Origin: Stigmatella aurantiaca
GTDB taxonomy: Bacteria; Myxococcota; Myxococcia; Myxococcales; Myxococcaceae
Direction: 5' to 3'
Assembly: GCF_900109545.1 (NCBI RefSeq)
Contig: NZ_FOAP01000002.1
Span: forward strand, 1-64,000
DNA: 64,000 bases
Shown in pieces: positions 44,257 through 54,284 of this stretch. The position numbers were made by a program, and so were the translations under genes. The notes beneath the pieces were generated by a model. It had not been told where the DNA came from. It searched no databases and was given only the letters and a program-made list of their open reading frames with translations. Within the stretch, counting starts at the first letter, position 1. The number at the start of each line of letters is the position of its first letter.

Positions 44257-45561
44257 ATGAAGCCGGCGCCCAAGCTGCTGTTCGCGGATCCCCAGGGGCG
44301 GGTGATGGAACACCCCTACCTGATCGCCACCCTGCGCAGTGGGGAGGAGCTCGTGCCCCCGCAGGACCGTCCCATCCCCCTGCCAGCCACCGGGAGGCTC
44401 GTCCATCTGCCTGGGCGCCTGCCCGTGGGGTTGGACCCCGAGACGGGCGAGCTGGAGCTGGTGCGCGAGATGAAGGTGGGGGGCAAGACGTTCGTGCCCA
44501 ACGCCGTGGGCGCGCTGCTGCCGCCGGGCTACACCCGGACGTTTCTGCCCGGCGAGGTGAAGGGCGACGGGCCCATCCTGCCGCAGTGGGCGTACACCGC
44601 CGCGGCGTGGGGCAAGGACGGGCCGGTGGCCTGGGCCATCCACACCGACAAGCGCTCGCACTGGGATCCGGAGAACTACTCGACGCCGGAGATGCGCAAG
44701 CTCGTGGATGAGCACCTGCGGCGCTTCCCGGACAACCGCGTCCTCAAGCAGCTCAAGACGTGCGCGCTGCTCTACCGCTGCTTCACCTCGCAGAACGTCT
44801 TCTACGTGCGCGACGAGGGGGCCATCCCCGCCTCGGTCATGTGCAACGCGCGCTGCGTGGGGTGCATCTCGGATCAGCCCGCGGACGGCCCTCCGGCCTC
44901 CCATGAGCGCATGGAGGATGGCCCCTCGGGCGAGGAGATGGGCGCCATTGGCGTCTACCACCTGGAGAACGCGCCGGGCCGGACGATGATCAGCTTCGGC
45001 CAGGGGTGCGAGGGCGAGCCGCTCACGCGCCACAAGGCCATCGCCGAGGCCATCCGCTACATGCGGGCGCGCACGGACCGGGGCTCCATCAACATCAACA
45101 CCAACGCGAGCCTGACGCACGGGCTGGTGGCGCTGTTCGACGCGGGGCTGGATGCGATCCGCGTCTCGCTCAACTCGGCGGTGAAGGACCTCTACGAGGC
45201 CTACTACAAGCCGGTGAAGTACTCCTGGGAGGACGTGGAGGCCTCGATCGCGCTCGCCCGCGAGCGGGGGGCCTACCTGGCGCTCAACCTGCTGCTGTTC
45301 CCGGGCGTCACCGACCGCGAGGGCGAAGTCCAGGCCCTGGAGCGCCTGGTGAGCAAATACCAGGTGAACCAGGTGCAGACGCGCTCGCTGTGTATCGATC
45401 CGCTCCAGTACCTGGAGGTTGCCCGGGACCGGGGCGCCGGGGGCGAGCCGGTGGGCATCCGCGAGCTCCTTCAGCGGCTGAAGGCGGCCCGGCCTGGGCT
45501 CGTCATCGGCAACTTCGCCCGGGGGCTGGAGGAGCGGGCGGTGCCAGCGGGCCGCAAGTAG
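44257..45561 (+). CDS. Radical SAM protein
   Basis: A 434-residue radical SAM protein. The 4Fe-4S motif is C196-x3-C200-x2-C203 (MCNARCVGC), which cleaves S-adenosylmethionine to a 5'-deoxyadenosyl radical. The following TIM-barrel part shows [12 protein letters not shown] and [12 protein letters not shown]-type motifs. About 190 residues precede the cluster, a longer N-terminus than usual and without a recognised domain. AGGGAGAGGG precedes the ATG at 44257. The substrate is unknown. It is divergent from ald and convergent with frzZ (15-base gap). Confidence 0.85.
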   Translation: MKPAPKLLFADPQGRVMEHPYLIATLRSGEELVPPQDRPIPLPATGRLVHLPGRLPVGLDPETGELELVREMKVGGKTFVPNAVGALLPPGYTRTFLPGEVKGDGPILPQWAYTAAAWGKDGPVAWAIHTDKRSHWDPENYSTPEMRKLVDEHLRRFPDNRVLKQLKTCALLYRCFTSQNVFYVRDEGAIPASVMCNARCVGCISDQPADGPPASHERMEDGPSGEEMGAIGVYHLENAPGRTMISFGQGCEGEPLTRHKAIAEAIRYMRARTDRGSININTNASLTHGLVALFDAGLDAIRVSLNSAVKDLYEAYYKPVKYSWEDVEASIALARERGAYLALNLLLFPGVTDREGEVQALERLVSKYQVNQVQTRSLCIDPLQYLEVARDRGAGGEPVGIRELLQRLKAARPGLVIGNFARGLEERAVPAGRK

Positions 45562-45576
45562 GGCGGCCTTCGGGGA

Positions 45577-46468
45577 CTACTCCTGGGGCGCGGCGGGGGA
45601 GGGGCTCAGCTCGCGCGCCACCAGGCTGCTCATCACCGCGTCCTTGGGCACGTACCCGTCGGCCCCGGCCTCGCGGCAGATGCGCTGCAGCTCCTCGACG
45701 TTCTCCCCGGAGCACAGCAGGACCTTGATGCCCTTGAAGAGGCTGTTGCTCTTGATGAAGCGGCAGAACTGCTCGCCGTTCACGTTGGGCATCCGCACGT
45801 CCAGCAGCACCAGGTCCGGCCGCGTCTGCTTCTTGAGGATGATCTTCGTCGCCTTGTCCGCCGTGTCCGCGACGTGGACCTCGAAGCCCTTGGTGACCAG
45901 GTCCGCCTCGATGATGCGGGCTGTCATCTCGCTGTCATCGACGATCAGGATGCGCGGCTTGCGCCCCCCCGTCACCTTGGCGGAGGGCAGCCCCCCCACG
46001 CTGGGGGCGGGCGCGGCGGTGGGGGCAGGGGGGGGCGGGGGTGGGAGCGGGCGCTGCGGCGGCGGCGGCCGCCAGGGCCTCTTGCGCGGCGATGACGTCG
46101 GGGGCGGGCAGGCCGATGAGCTTCGTCACCCCGTCGAGCACCGCCTCCAGGCCGCCACCCTTGAGGATGTAGCCGTCGGCGCCCGAGGCCCGGGCCTTGG
46201 TGGCCAGCTCCGCCTCGGAGATGTCCGAGTAGAGCACCAGCTTGGAGGTGACCTTCTTCTGGCTGCGGAGGTACTCGACGACGTCGTCGCCGAACATCTC
46301 CGGCATGTTCACGTCCATGAGGATGAGCGCGAACGGCCCCTCCGCGAGCTTCTGCTCCAGACTCGCCAGGTCCATTGCGCCGCTTGCCTGGTAGCCGGCC
46401 GCGGTAAGCGCCCGGACGGTGAGTTCCACCAGCATCGGGCTATCGTCAATGACCAGTACGCGGGACAT
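45577..46468 (-). pseudogene. frzZ: FrzZ dual response regulator, interrupted by a +1 frameshift
   Basis: Two receiver domains joined by an Ala/Pro linker, the FrzZ plan; in M. xanthus FrzZ is the phosphorylated output of FrzE. Receiver 1 (46468 to about 46100) has VLVIDDSPML, Asp52 in LILMDVNMP and a terminal Lys in YILKGG. Receiver 2 (about 45950 to 45577) has ILIVDDSEM, LVLLDVRMPNVNG and YVPKDA. The frame breaks in the linker at a run of eight C on the coding strand (46035-46028): the span is 892 bases, one more than a multiple of three, and removing one base restores a 296-residue protein with a continuous PA-rich linker. ATG 46468 follows GGGGAGG. Sequencing error and real slippage are both possible. 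Confidence 0.82.
46028..46035. repeat. Eight-base G/C homopolymer at the frzZ frameshift
   Basis: A run of eight G on the plus strand (eight C in the gene) lies where the two FrzZ half-frames must join. Further 7-base C runs on the plus strand at 45964-45970 and 45991-45997 fall inside the second frame and do not break it. Confidence 0.75.
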
Positions 46469-46561
46469 CTGCCTCCCCAAGAATCCTAAAGCTACCCTAC
46501 ACTGGTTACCCGGTCCGGGACCATCGAAACGGTGGCCGGCCAGGCGTTCGCAGTCCTCCCC

Positions 46562-46590
46562 TTGACCCGTTTTGAACGCCTCCGGATACT
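46562..46590 (+). promoter_or_regulatory. Sigma-70-type promoter of the frz operon
   Basis: TTGACC (46562-46567), 17-base spacer, GATACT (46585-46590). Start would fall near 46597. This overlaps the upstream part of the open frame of frzA and argues that translation starts further downstream. Confidence 0.6.
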
Positions 46591-46598
46591 TTGGCGCC

Positions 46599-47114
46599 TT
46601 GACTTCGACTCCTCTTCAACGTGCGCTGCGGATTGCTCCGGACCGGGCTCTCGCCGTTCAGGCCCGTCCCGAGCAAGAGTTCTTCTGCTTCCGTGTAGGC
46701 GGGCTCCGCTTGGGCGTGCCCAGCGAGAACGTCCTGGAAGTGCTCCGGGCGGGGCTGATGACGCCCCTGCCACGCTCCCCCTCGTTCCTGCTGGGGGTGA
46801 CCGGGCACCGGGGCGAGGTGCTCCCGGTGCTGGATCTGCTGCGTTTCCTGGCCAAGGGCGAGGCGCGCATCATGCCCCGGACCCGCATTTTCGTGGGCGT
46901 CAGCGGCAACTACGTCGCCGGCGTGGTGGCCGACACCGTGCTGGGGCTGCGCCGCATCCTCGTCTCCGACATCCTTCCGCCGCCGGTGGGCGCCGATGCC
47001 GCCACCGAGCACCTCCTGGGGGTGGTGCAGGGGCCCACGGCCGAGGAGACCGTGAACCTGCTCAACTTCGCCAAGCTCCTCCAGACAGCGCGTCAGCGGG
47101 CGGTGGCCCGATGA
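46599..47114 (+). CDS. frzA: FrzA, CheW-like coupling protein
   Basis: A CheW-domain protein that couples the receptor FrzCD to the kinase FrzE. The domain is clear: EFFCFRVGGLRLGVPSENVLEVLR, FLLGVTGHRGEVLPVLDLLRFL and the C-terminal GPTAEETVNLLNFAKLL. No ATG or GTG precedes the domain in frame. TTG at 46599 is given as start (171 residues); TTG at 46572 would lie inside the promoter, and the known FrzA length (about 160) would put the start even later, at a non-standard codon. Its stop overlaps the frzB ATG. Confidence 0.85.
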   Translation: MTSTPLQRALRIAPDRALAVQARPEQEFFCFRVGGLRLGVPSENVLEVLRAGLMTPLPRSPSFLLGVTGHRGEVLPVLDLLRFLAKGEARIMPRTRIFVGVSGNYVAGVVADTVLGLRRILVSDILPPPVGADAATEHLLGVVQGPTAEETVNLLNFAKLLQTARQRAVAR

Positions 47115-47491
47115 TCGACGTGGACGGTCTGGTCCGCACCGAGGAGGAAGTGGACGTCCTCTTCTTCGAGGTGGGCGTGCACGTCTATGGCGTGGATGCC
47201 TCGCAGGTGCAGCGCATCGAGCGGGCCCTGCCGGGAGATCTCGTCCGGCCCGAGCTGGGGGCGCTCCACCAGGGCCGCCGGGCCCTCGTCTTCGACACCC
47301 CCGAGGGCGAGGCGCACCTCAAGGTGGATGTCGTGCGAGGGGTGCGCCCCATCAACGTCGCGGACCTGCGGCGGCTGCCCGCCGCCGTCACCGCGTCCTC
47401 CTTCGCCATTGGGGTGTGCCTGGAAGAAGAGGCCCACCCCATTCTGCTCATCGATTTGGTCGAAACCGCAAAGACTCAAGGAAGGCACTGA
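47111..47491 (+). CDS. frzB: FrzB, second CheW-like protein
   Basis: A 126-residue short CheW-like protein, the second coupling protein of the Frz pathway. It shows VDVLFFEVGVHVYGVDASQVQRIE and SSFAIGVCLEEEAHPILLIDL, but is shorter than a full CheW domain and lacks part of its second half. In M. xanthus FrzB acts as an extra adaptor. The start is in an ATGA overlap with frzA and the frzCD ATG follows 5 bases after its stop. Confidence 0.88.
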   Translation: MIDVDGLVRTEEEVDVLFFEVGVHVYGVDASQVQRIERALPGDLVRPELGALHQGRRALVFDTPEGEAHLKVDVVRGVRPINVADLRRLPAAVTASSFAIGVCLEEEAHPILLIDLVETAKTQGRH

Positions 47492-47496
47492 CCGCA

Positions 47497-48741
47497 ATGT
47501 CCCTGGACACCCCGAACGAGAAGTCCGTGAAGCCCCGCGCTCCGAAGAAGGCCGCGGTGGCCAAACCCCCGGCCAAGTCCAACACCCCGGCCCTCAAGCC
47601 CCTGACGGACACGCTCCGGTCGGTGCTGGCCGGCAATCTCCAGGCGCGCATCACCCCGGAGATCGTCAGCGGGGAGCTGGCCGACGTGGCCCTCCTGCTC
47701 AACCAGGTGCTGGAGCGCTTCTCCGACTCCGAGCACCGCAAGCAGGTCGCCGCCCAGGAGATCGATCAGGCGCTCGACTCGCTCATCGCCCTGGTGCGCG
47801 AAGGAGACCTGTCGCGCTGGACGACCACCACCGAGGACCCGCAGCTCGCGCCGCTGCTGGAGGGCTTCGGCAAGGTCATCGAGACGCTGCGCACCTTCGT
47901 GCGGGAGATCAACGAGGCGGCCCTGCGGCTGTCCTCCTCCGCCAACCAGGTGCTCGCCGCCTCCACGCAGCACGAGACGTCCTCCACCGAGCAGGCCGCG
48001 GCCATCCATGAGACGACCGCGACCATGGAGGAGCTCAAGCACGCCTCCGCGCAGATCGCCGAGAACGCGGGCGCGGTGGCCCGTGTGGCCGAGGAGACGC
48101 TCGGGGCCGCGCGCGCGGGCCGGGGCGCCATCGCCGAGTTCATCCAGGCCATGCAGCAGATCCGCAGCGATGGGATCGCCGTGGCCGACGCCATCACCAA
48201 GCTGTCCAAGCGCGTGGAGCGCATCGGCACCGTGGTGGAGGTGATCGACGAGATCGCCGACCGCTCGGACCTCCTGGCGCTCAACGCGGCGCTCGAGGGC
48301 AGCCGCGCCGGTGAGGCCGGCAAGGGCTTCTCCATCGTCGCCGCGGAGATGCGGCGCCTGGCGGAGAACGTCCTGGACTCCACCAAGGAGATCAAGAGCC
48401 TCATCACCGAGATCCGCGAGGCCACAGCCGCCGCGGGCGGCGCGGCGGATGCCTCCAAGGTGGCCACCGAGTCCGGTGAGAAGCTGGGCTCCGTGGCGGC
48501 CACCGCCGTGGAGGGCATCCTCGCGGGCGTCCAGGAGACCAGCGACGCGGCACGCGTCATCAACCTGGCCACCCAGCAGCAGCGCACCGCCACCGAGCAG
48601 GTGGTGGCCTCCATGGCCGAAATCGAGGACGTGACGCGCCAGACGACGCAGGCCTCCAAGCAGGCCACGGGTGCCTCCGCCGAGCTGACGCAGCTGGCCA
48701 GCCGCCTGGCCGAACTCATCAAGCGCTTCAAGGCCGACTAA
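47497..48741 (+). CDS. frzCD: FrzCD, cytoplasmic chemoreceptor
   Basis: A 414-residue methyl-accepting chemotaxis protein without transmembrane segments. It senses and relays signals that set cell-reversal frequency in M. xanthus. The basic N-terminal tail (KSVKPRAPKKAAVAKPPAKS) fits the known nucleoid binding of FrzCD. The long coiled coil ends in a signalling hairpin with IDEIADRSDLLALNAALEGSRAGEAGKGFSIVAAEMRRLAE, and methylation helices flank it. ATG at 47497 is supported by an AAGGAAGG sequence upstream and by the family length (about 417). Confidence 0.93.
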   Translation: MSLDTPNEKSVKPRAPKKAAVAKPPAKSNTPALKPLTDTLRSVLAGNLQARITPEIVSGELADVALLLNQVLERFSDSEHRKQVAAQEIDQALDSLIALVREGDLSRWTTTTEDPQLAPLLEGFGKVIETLRTFVREINEAALRLSSSANQVLAASTQHETSSTEQAAAIHETTATMEELKHASAQIAENAGAVARVAEETLGAARAGRGAIAEFIQAMQQIRSDGIAVADAITKLSKRVERIGTVVEVIDEIADRSDLLALNAALEGSRAGEAGKGFSIVAAEMRRLAENVLDSTKEIKSLITEIREATAAAGGAADASKVATESGEKLGSVAATAVEGILAGVQETSDAARVINLATQQQRTATEQVVASMAEIEDVTRQTTQASKQATGASAELTQLASRLAELIKRFKAD

Positions 48742-48804
48742 GCCCAACCCGGGAGGAGAGGGGCAAGTCCGTGCGGCCTCATCCGCCCGGAGACAACCCC
48801 GGCC

Positions 48805-51102
48805 ATGGATACCGAGGCCCTCAAGAAGTCCCTCCTGAAGAAGTTTCAGGAGGTCACCGCAGACCGGCTCCAGAAGATCCAACTCGGGGTGCTCGACCTC
48901 GAGAAGGACAACGCGGACCAGGCCGCGGACGACGTCGCGCGCGAGCTGCACACGATGAAGGGCGAGGCCCGCATGCTGGGGCTCGCCGCCATCGGGCAGC
49001 TGGCGCACGCCGCCGAGGACATGCTGCGCGCGGAGCGGGACGGAAAGACGGCCACCGAGGTGGCCACCGATCTGCTCCTGCGCGCGTGCGACGTCCTGTC
49101 GGATCTCACCGACGATCTGGCCGGCGCCCACACGGGCACGGAAGCCAGCGAGGAGATGTGCAAGACGCTCGCGAGCGCCTCCGGCCATCCCCTGCCGCCG
49201 CTGGGCAACAAGCCGCCCCAGCCCCGGCCGGCGCCCGCCCCGTTGCCCCCGGCCCGTGCCGCCGCGCCGCCCCCGCCCGTGGCACCGCCCGCCCCCGTGG
49301 TGCAGCCTCCGCCGGCCCCCGCCGCGGCGGCGGTGGCTCCAGTGCCCGGGGCCGCCAAGCCCGAGGAGGAGGCGCCCGCCGCCGCCGTCGCCAAGCCGTC
49401 CATCGCCGATCGCAGCATCCGCGTGAACGTGGAGATCCTCGACTCGCTCGGGCTGCTCGCGGGCGACCTGCTCGTGGAGAGCGCCCGGGGGCGGCTGCGG
49501 GGCTCGGAGACGGCCACGCTGTTCGAGCGTTTCTCGCGCCTGGGCGACCGCTTCCTGCACCTGGGCGAGCGGCTGCACCTGGTCAACGAGCTGCGCGCGG
49601 AGCTGGAGGGCATCGAGAGCGACCTGCACCGGCTGCGCGACGATGCGTTCCGCTTCGTGCGGCGCAACGAGGACGGCATCAACACCCTCCACGGCAACCT
49701 GGCCAAGATGGCCGACTCCGTGGCGGAGGCGCGCCTGGTGCCGCTGTCCACCGTGTTCGACGCCTTCCCCCGGGCGGTGCGCGAGCTGTCACGCGCCCAG
49801 GGCAAGGATGTGGACCTCATCATCGAGAACGCGGATGTCGGCGTGGACCGCTCCATGCTCGCCGACGTGCGCGACGCGCTGGTCCACCTGCTGCGCAACT
49901 CGGTGGATCACGGCCTGGAGGTGCCCGAGGCCCGCCAGCAGCTCGGCAAGCCCGCCATGGGCCGGCTGCGCATCCGCGTCCGCATCGATGGGGACATGCT
50001 CCAGATCGACGTGGAGGATGACGGCCGGGGCATCGATCCCGAGCGGCTGAAGCAGGTGGCCCTCAACAAGCGGCTCATCACCCAGACCCAGGCCGCCGCG
50101 CTCTCCGAGCGCGAGACGATCGATCTCATCTTCCGGCCCGGCTTCTCCACGCGCGACCAGGTGAGTGAAATCTCCGGCCGCGGCGTGGGCATGGACGTGG
50201 TGAAGCGCAAGGTGGAGTCCCTGGGGGGCTCGGTGGGCGTCGTCAGCCGCCAGGGCCGGGGCACCACCATCAGCCTGCGCCTGCCGCAGTCGCTGGCGTT
50301 GATGAAGGTCCTCCTGGTGCGCCTGGGGGATGACGTCTACGGCATCCCCGCGGCGGACGTGGTGGCCGTCACGCGCGTCAAGCCGGAGGACCGCATGGAG
50401 GTCTTCGGCACGCTGGCGGTGAAGCACCGCAACAAGCCCACCGCGCTGGTGGCGCTCGGGCCGCTGCTGGGCGTCAACGGCGGCAACCGCTTCGACAAGC
50501 CGCCCGCCGTGGTGGTGCGTCACGGGGATGATCACGCCGCCCTGGTGGTGGACGGCTTCGTGGACGAGCGCGAGGTGGCGGTGAAGCCTTGCGGCGGGGA
50601 GTTCCTCAAGGGCGCCGCCTTCATCGCGGGCACCGCGGCGCTGGAGGATGGGCGCATCGCGGTGCTGTGCCACGTGCCGGACATCATGGCCGAGGTGCGC
50701 CGCATGGCCCGCCCCGTCACCCAGCAGCCCCAGGCCAAGCGCCTGCGCGTGCTGCTGGTGGACGACTCACCCATCGCCCGGGCCACCGAGGGGGCCCTGG
50801 TCAAGGCGCTCGGCCACACCGTGGAAGAGGCCCAGGATGGTGAGGAGGCGTACGCGAAGGTTCAGCACAACACGTATGATCTCATCCTCACCGACGTGCA
50901 GATGCCCCGGCTGGATGGCTTCTCGTTCACGCGGCGGTTGAAGACCACACCGGCGGTGGCCCGCATCCCGGTCATCATCCTGTCCTCGCTGGCCTCGCCC
51001 GAGGACAAGCGGCGGGGACTGGAAGCCGGCGCGGACGGATACCTTGTCAAAGGTGAGCTGGGCGTGGAGAGTTTGGCTCAGACCATCGAGCGGCTGACAT
51101 GA
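48805..51102 (+). CDS. frzE: FrzE, CheA-CheY fusion histidine kinase
   Basis: A 765-residue kinase. Order: Hpt domain with phospho-acceptor His49 (ARELHTMKGEARMLG), an Ala/Pro-rich linker (about 130-205), dimerisation and HATPase domains (HLLRNSVDHGLEVPEARQ, IDVEDDGRGIDPERL, GRGVGMDVVKRKVESLGG), a CheW-like domain, and a C-terminal receiver (VLLVDDSPIAR, YDLILTDVQMPRLDG). It takes signal from FrzCD through FrzA/FrzB and phosphorylates FrzZ; the receiver modulates its activity. The start at 48805 lies 63 bases after frzCD; residue numbering of His49 agrees with the M. xanthus protein. Confidence 0.95.
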   Translation: MDTEALKKSLLKKFQEVTADRLQKIQLGVLDLEKDNADQAADDVARELHTMKGEARMLGLAAIGQLAHAAEDMLRAERDGKTATEVATDLLLRACDVLSDLTDDLAGAHTGTEASEEMCKTLASASGHPLPPLGNKPPQPRPAPAPLPPARAAAPPPPVAPPAPVVQPPPAPAAAAVAPVPGAAKPEEEAPAAAVAKPSIADRSIRVNVEILDSLGLLAGDLLVESARGRLRGSETATLFERFSRLGDRFLHLGERLHLVNELRAELEGIESDLHRLRDDAFRFVRRNEDGINTLHGNLAKMADSVAEARLVPLSTVFDAFPRAVRELSRAQGKDVDLIIENADVGVDRSMLADVRDALVHLLRNSVDHGLEVPEARQQLGKPAMGRLRIRVRIDGDMLQIDVEDDGRGIDPERLKQVALNKRLITQTQAAALSERETIDLIFRPGFSTRDQVSEISGRGVGMDVVKRKVESLGGSVGVVSRQGRGTTISLRLPQSLALMKVLLVRLGDDVYGIPAADVVAVTRVKPEDRMEVFGTLAVKHRNKPTALVALGPLLGVNGGNRFDKPPAVVVRHGDDHAALVVDGFVDEREVAVKPCGGEFLKGAAFIAGTAALEDGRIAVLCHVPDIMAEVRRMARPVTQQPQAKRLRVLLVDDSPIARATEGALVKALGHTVEEAQDGEEAYAKVQHNTYDLILTDVQMPRLDGFSFTRRLKTTPAVARIPVIILSSLASPEDKRRGLEAGADGYLVKGELGVESLAQTIERLT

Positions 51103-51112
51103 CGAGGGCGGC

Positions 51113-52129
51113 GTGCGCATTGCTCCAGGGAGTCCGTGCCGGGTGTTGCTGGTGGGAAGCGGACTGCGCCTCCTGGCACGTCACCTCTTTCAAGGCGACC
51201 TGCTCGTCTCCGCCGGCGAGAGCAACTTCGCCGACGCCCTGGACACCGTAGAGGACCAGACCCCGGACGTCCTGCTCGTCGACCTGACGTCGATGGACGC
51301 CCTGGAGGCCATCGCGCAGGTGATGGCGGAGCGGCCCACCCCCATTCTCGCCATGAGCTCGGGGGTGCTGACGCGCGACCAGGCCTTCAAGGCCCTGGCG
51401 CTCGGAGCGCTCGACGTGGTGGAGCGCACGCCCGTGCCCGGCGCGGAGTTCTGGCAGGGCATCGCGCGCCAGCTGGTGATGCTCTCGCAGGTGCGCGTGG
51501 TGCGGCACGTTCAGGGCAAGGTGCGCCGCCGGCCGCCGCCGCCCGTCGATGGGGCCGAGCCCCCGTTCCCCCTGGTGGCCATCGCCTCGTCGCTGGGCGG
51601 GCCCCGGGCCCTGTCCATCCTGCTGCGCAGCATCCCCAAGGACTTCCCGGCGGCGGTCTGCATCTGTCAGCACATCAGCGTGGGCTTCACCGAGGGCCTG
51701 GCGCACTGGCTGGCCTCGGAGACGGGCCTGCGGGTGATGGAGGCGCCCAACGAGGAGAAGATGGTGCCGGGCACGGCCTACATTGCCCCCTCGGGCGCCC
51801 ACCTGGTGGTGCGGCCGGACGGGCGGCTGCTCTTGGATCCTCGTCCCCCGGTACGAGGTTTCCGGCCTTCGTGTGATCTCCTGCTATCCTCGGCCGCGGA
51901 GTCGTTTGGGCGGCGATGTATCGGCGTCATTCTCACGGGCATGGGCAAGGACGGGGCGCGCGGGCTGAAGGAAATCCGTGAGCGGGGTGGAAGAACCATC
52001 GCCCAGAACGCGGAAACATGTGTTGTTTACGGAATGCCGCGTGAGGCGGTGCAGCTGGGCGCCGCGGAAGAGATCCTTCCGCTGGATCGGATCGGGCCAA
52101 CACTCCTGGAGTGGGTGGAGACGTGCTGA
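51113..52129 (+). CDS. frzG: FrzG, CheB-type methylesterase
   Basis: A 338-residue CheB homologue that removes methyl groups from FrzCD. The C-terminal catalytic domain has Ser in IASSLGGP, His in ICQHISVGF and Asp in [12 protein letters not shown]. The N-terminal receiver is degenerate: the acidic pair expected after the first strand is missing ([11 protein letters not shown]), though an Asp is kept in VLLVDL, so normal phosphorylation is doubtful. GTG start at 51113. The stop overlaps the possible starts of frzF. Confidence 0.92.
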   Translation: MRIAPGSPCRVLLVGSGLRLLARHLFQGDLLVSAGESNFADALDTVEDQTPDVLLVDLTSMDALEAIAQVMAERPTPILAMSSGVLTRDQAFKALALGALDVVERTPVPGAEFWQGIARQLVMLSQVRVVRHVQGKVRRRPPPPVDGAEPPFPLVAIASSLGGPRALSILLRSIPKDFPAAVCICQHISVGFTEGLAHWLASETGLRVMEAPNEEKMVPGTAYIAPSGAHLVVRPDGRLLLDPRPPVRGFRPSCDLLLSSAAESFGRRCIGVILTGMGKDGARGLKEIRERGGRTIAQNAETCVVYGMPREAVQLGAAEEILPLDRIGPTLLEWVETC

Positions 52130-53802
52130 ACGTGAGCCAAAAGGCTTTGCAGCAGCTCGCCGCCCTCCTGCTGGAGCGGGCCGGTCTGAAGATCACCCCG
52201 GACGGTTACCACAGCCTCCGGCTGGCGCTGGCCACGCGCATGCCCGTGGCGGGCATCAGTGATCCCGAGGTGTATGTGCAGCGGCTCCGGGACGTCGGCG
52301 GAGAGCAGGAGCTGCGCTCGCTGGTGCCGCTGGTCACCGTGGGCCACACGGAGTTCTTCCGGGACCCCAAGCAGTTCCGGGCGCTGGAGCGCTTCATCTT
52401 GCCGCAGCTGCTGGCCAAGGCGCGGCGGGAGATGCGCCGGGTGTGCATCTGGTCCGCCGGGTGCGCCACGGGCGAGGAGCCGTACAGTGTCGCCATGGTC
52501 ATGGCGGAGCTGGGGGCGCTGGCGGTCGAGGTGGACCTGTGGGCCACGGATCTCAACCTCGCCGCGGTGGAGGCCGCCCGGCTGGGGCGCTTCTCGGTGC
52601 GGCGCTCCTCGGGCATCTCCTCCGAGCGCCTGGAGCGCTTCTTCCACCCCGTGGAGGACGGGATGGAAGTGCAGTCCACGCTGCGCGAGTACGTGCGCTT
52701 CGAGGGGCAGAACCTCGCCGCGCCCTCGTTCGACGCGGTGACGCCGGGCTCGCTGGATCTCATCCTCTGCCGCAACGTCATCATCTACTTCGACCTGCCC
52801 ACCATCCGCAGCCTGATGGACCGCTTCCTGGTGGCGCTGCGGCCCGGAGGGCTGCTCTTCCTGGGGTACTCGGAGAGCCTCTTCAAGGTCTATGACCGCT
52901 TCGAGATGATCGAGGTGGATGGGGCGTTCGTCTACCGGCGGCCCCTGCTGGGCGTGGCCCGTGCCGCGGCGGCGGCGGCGCCCGCGCCGATCACCACGCC
53001 GGTGCCGATGAGCGTCTCCTCACCCGGCATTCCCGCCACCGTCGTGACGCCGGCGGGAGGCTCCCTGCCGCGGCCCGCGCCCTCCTTGAGCCGCCTGCGT
53101 CCGCCGGATGCGCCCATGCCGATGAGCCCTGCGCCCCGGGCCTCGGTGCAGGAGCCTGCCGCCAGCCTGGCGAGCCGCGGTACCACCGAGCCGGTGCGCC
53201 CCGCGCGGCTCACGCTGGAGGGGACCTCCACGGATCCCCGCGGGGTGCGCACCACCGAGGTGCCCGGAGGGGCCAAGGCGTTTCCGCCCTCCGAGCGGCT
53301 GAAGCAGGCGGTGCGCAAGATGATGCAGAGCGACTTCACGGCCGCCATCCACGACGTGGAGAAGCTGCTCATCGACGAGCCGGGCCACCTGGATGCGCTC
53401 TTGACGCTGGGCAACCTCTACTCGCTCACGGGCCGCATCTCCGAGGCGCGCGAGGCCTTTGCCCAGGCGCTGGTGCGCGAGCCGCTGTGCGTGGAGGCGC
53501 GGATCTTCGGCGGCGTGGCCGCGCTCCAGGCCGGCAACCTGGTGGAGGCGCGCTCCGAGCTGGGCAAGGCCCTGTTCCTGGAGCCCACGCTGGCATTGGG
53601 CCACTACCTGCTCGCCCAGGTGCAGGAGCGGACCCAGGATCGCGAGGGGGCCCGGCGCAGCTACCGCAACGCCATTGCCCAGCTGCGCTTCCCCCAGCGT
53701 CCGCTCGCGGGCCACTACCCGGACATCCCGGACTCAGCCGATGCCATTGCCCGGGTGGCCCGCTACGCGCTCGCGGCGCTGGAGGAGGAGGCGGGACACT
53801 AG
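52123..53802 (+). CDS. frzF: FrzF, CheR-type methyltransferase with TPR region
   Basis: A protein of about 560 residues that methylates glutamates of FrzCD. The CheR domains occupy the first ~280 residues: [32 protein letters not shown] (SAM binding), [23 protein letters not shown] and [14 protein letters not shown] Pro/Ala-rich linker leads to TPR repeats (about 410-530: [23 protein letters not shown]), characteristic of FrzF. Starts at GTG 52111, 52123 or 52132 are all in frame; 52123 is given because it overlaps the frzG stop. The 3' end overlaps the convergent PHA-related gene by 4 bases. Confidence 0.93.
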   Translation: MLNVSQKALQQLAALLLERAGLKITPDGYHSLRLALATRMPVAGISDPEVYVQRLRDVGGEQELRSLVPLVTVGHTEFFRDPKQFRALERFILPQLLAKARREMRRVCIWSAGCATGEEPYSVAMVMAELGALAVEVDLWATDLNLAAVEAARLGRFSVRRSSGISSERLERFFHPVEDGMEVQSTLREYVRFEGQNLAAPSFDAVTPGSLDLILCRNVIIYFDLPTIRSLMDRFLVALRPGGLLFLGYSESLFKVYDRFEMIEVDGAFVYRRPLLGVARAAAAAAPAPITTPVPMSVSSPGIPATVVTPAGGSLPRPAPSLSRLRPPDAPMPMSPAPRASVQEPAASLASRGTTEPVRPARLTLEGTSTDPRGVRTTEVPGGAKAFPPSERLKQAVRKMMQSDFTAAIHDVEKLLIDEPGHLDALLTLGNLYSLTGRISEAREAFAQALVREPLCVEARIFGGVAALQAGNLVEARSELGKALFLEPTLALGHYLLAQVQERTQDREGARRSYRNAIAQLRFPQRPLAGHYPDIPDSADAIARVARYALAALEEEAGH

Positions 53803-54119
53803 TCCAGGGTGCTCTTCAGGTCCGTCAGGCTCTTGCCCGGATCCAGCACGGCCCCGAACTTCTTCTGCAGGTAGCTCTTCGCCTGGCTGCGCAGGAGCAT
53901 GCCCGGGTCGGTGCCCTCGCCCTGCACGGCCTTGTCGGTGATGGTGAAGCTGGCATCCAGGTTGATGCCCATCACCTTGCCCATGAGCTTGGCGCCGTCA
54001 CCGGCCCAGTCCGCCTTCACGCCGTACTTGCTGCCCCAGTACTGCAGGAGCTGCTCGACGCGCTTCTTCACTTCGTCCTTCGGCAGGGAGTGGGGAACCT
54101 CGAACTTCATCGTGCCCAT
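53799..54119 (-). CDS. Polyhydroxyalkanoic-acid-system family protein
   Basis: A 106-residue small protein matching the PHA_gran_rgn family: [41 protein letters not shown], and a terminal helix [11 protein letters not shown]. The family was named for PHA granule-region genes, but its function in most bacteria is unproven and no PHA genes are nearby. It converges on frzF with a 4-base overlap of the coding ends. Confidence 0.75.
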   Translation of the reverse strand: MGTMKFEVPHSLPKDEVKKRVEQLLQYWGSKYGVKADWAGDGAKLMGKVMGINLDASFTITDKAVQGEGTDPGMLLRSQAKSYLQKKFGAVLDPGKSLTDLKSTLD

Positions 54120-54284
54120 TGCGTATGGCTCCTGATCTATGGCTCGTCTTGCCGGTTTAATGACGATGCGGCCAGAAGGGAACCGCCGTTTGCAGCAGGA
54201 CGTGGGAAGTCAACAGCCCCCGGTTTCCCCCACGGGGAGTGGGGGGCGCTGAACGCATGAGGCCCCGGACGCGACAATTCGGCC

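Noticed and set aside
45964-45997. 7-base C runs as the frameshift site
   Set aside because: They lie in the reading frame that already continues correctly into receiver 2; the break must be upstream, in the 8-base run.
45577-45999. Second FrzZ receiver as an independent gene starting at GTG 45999
   Set aside because: No ribosome-binding site, start falls inside an Ala/Pro linker, and frame length and composition match a one-base break in frzZ.
46572-46598. TTG at 46572 as frzA start
   Set aside because: It lies between the -35 and -10 boxes of a good promoter and has no ribosome-binding site.
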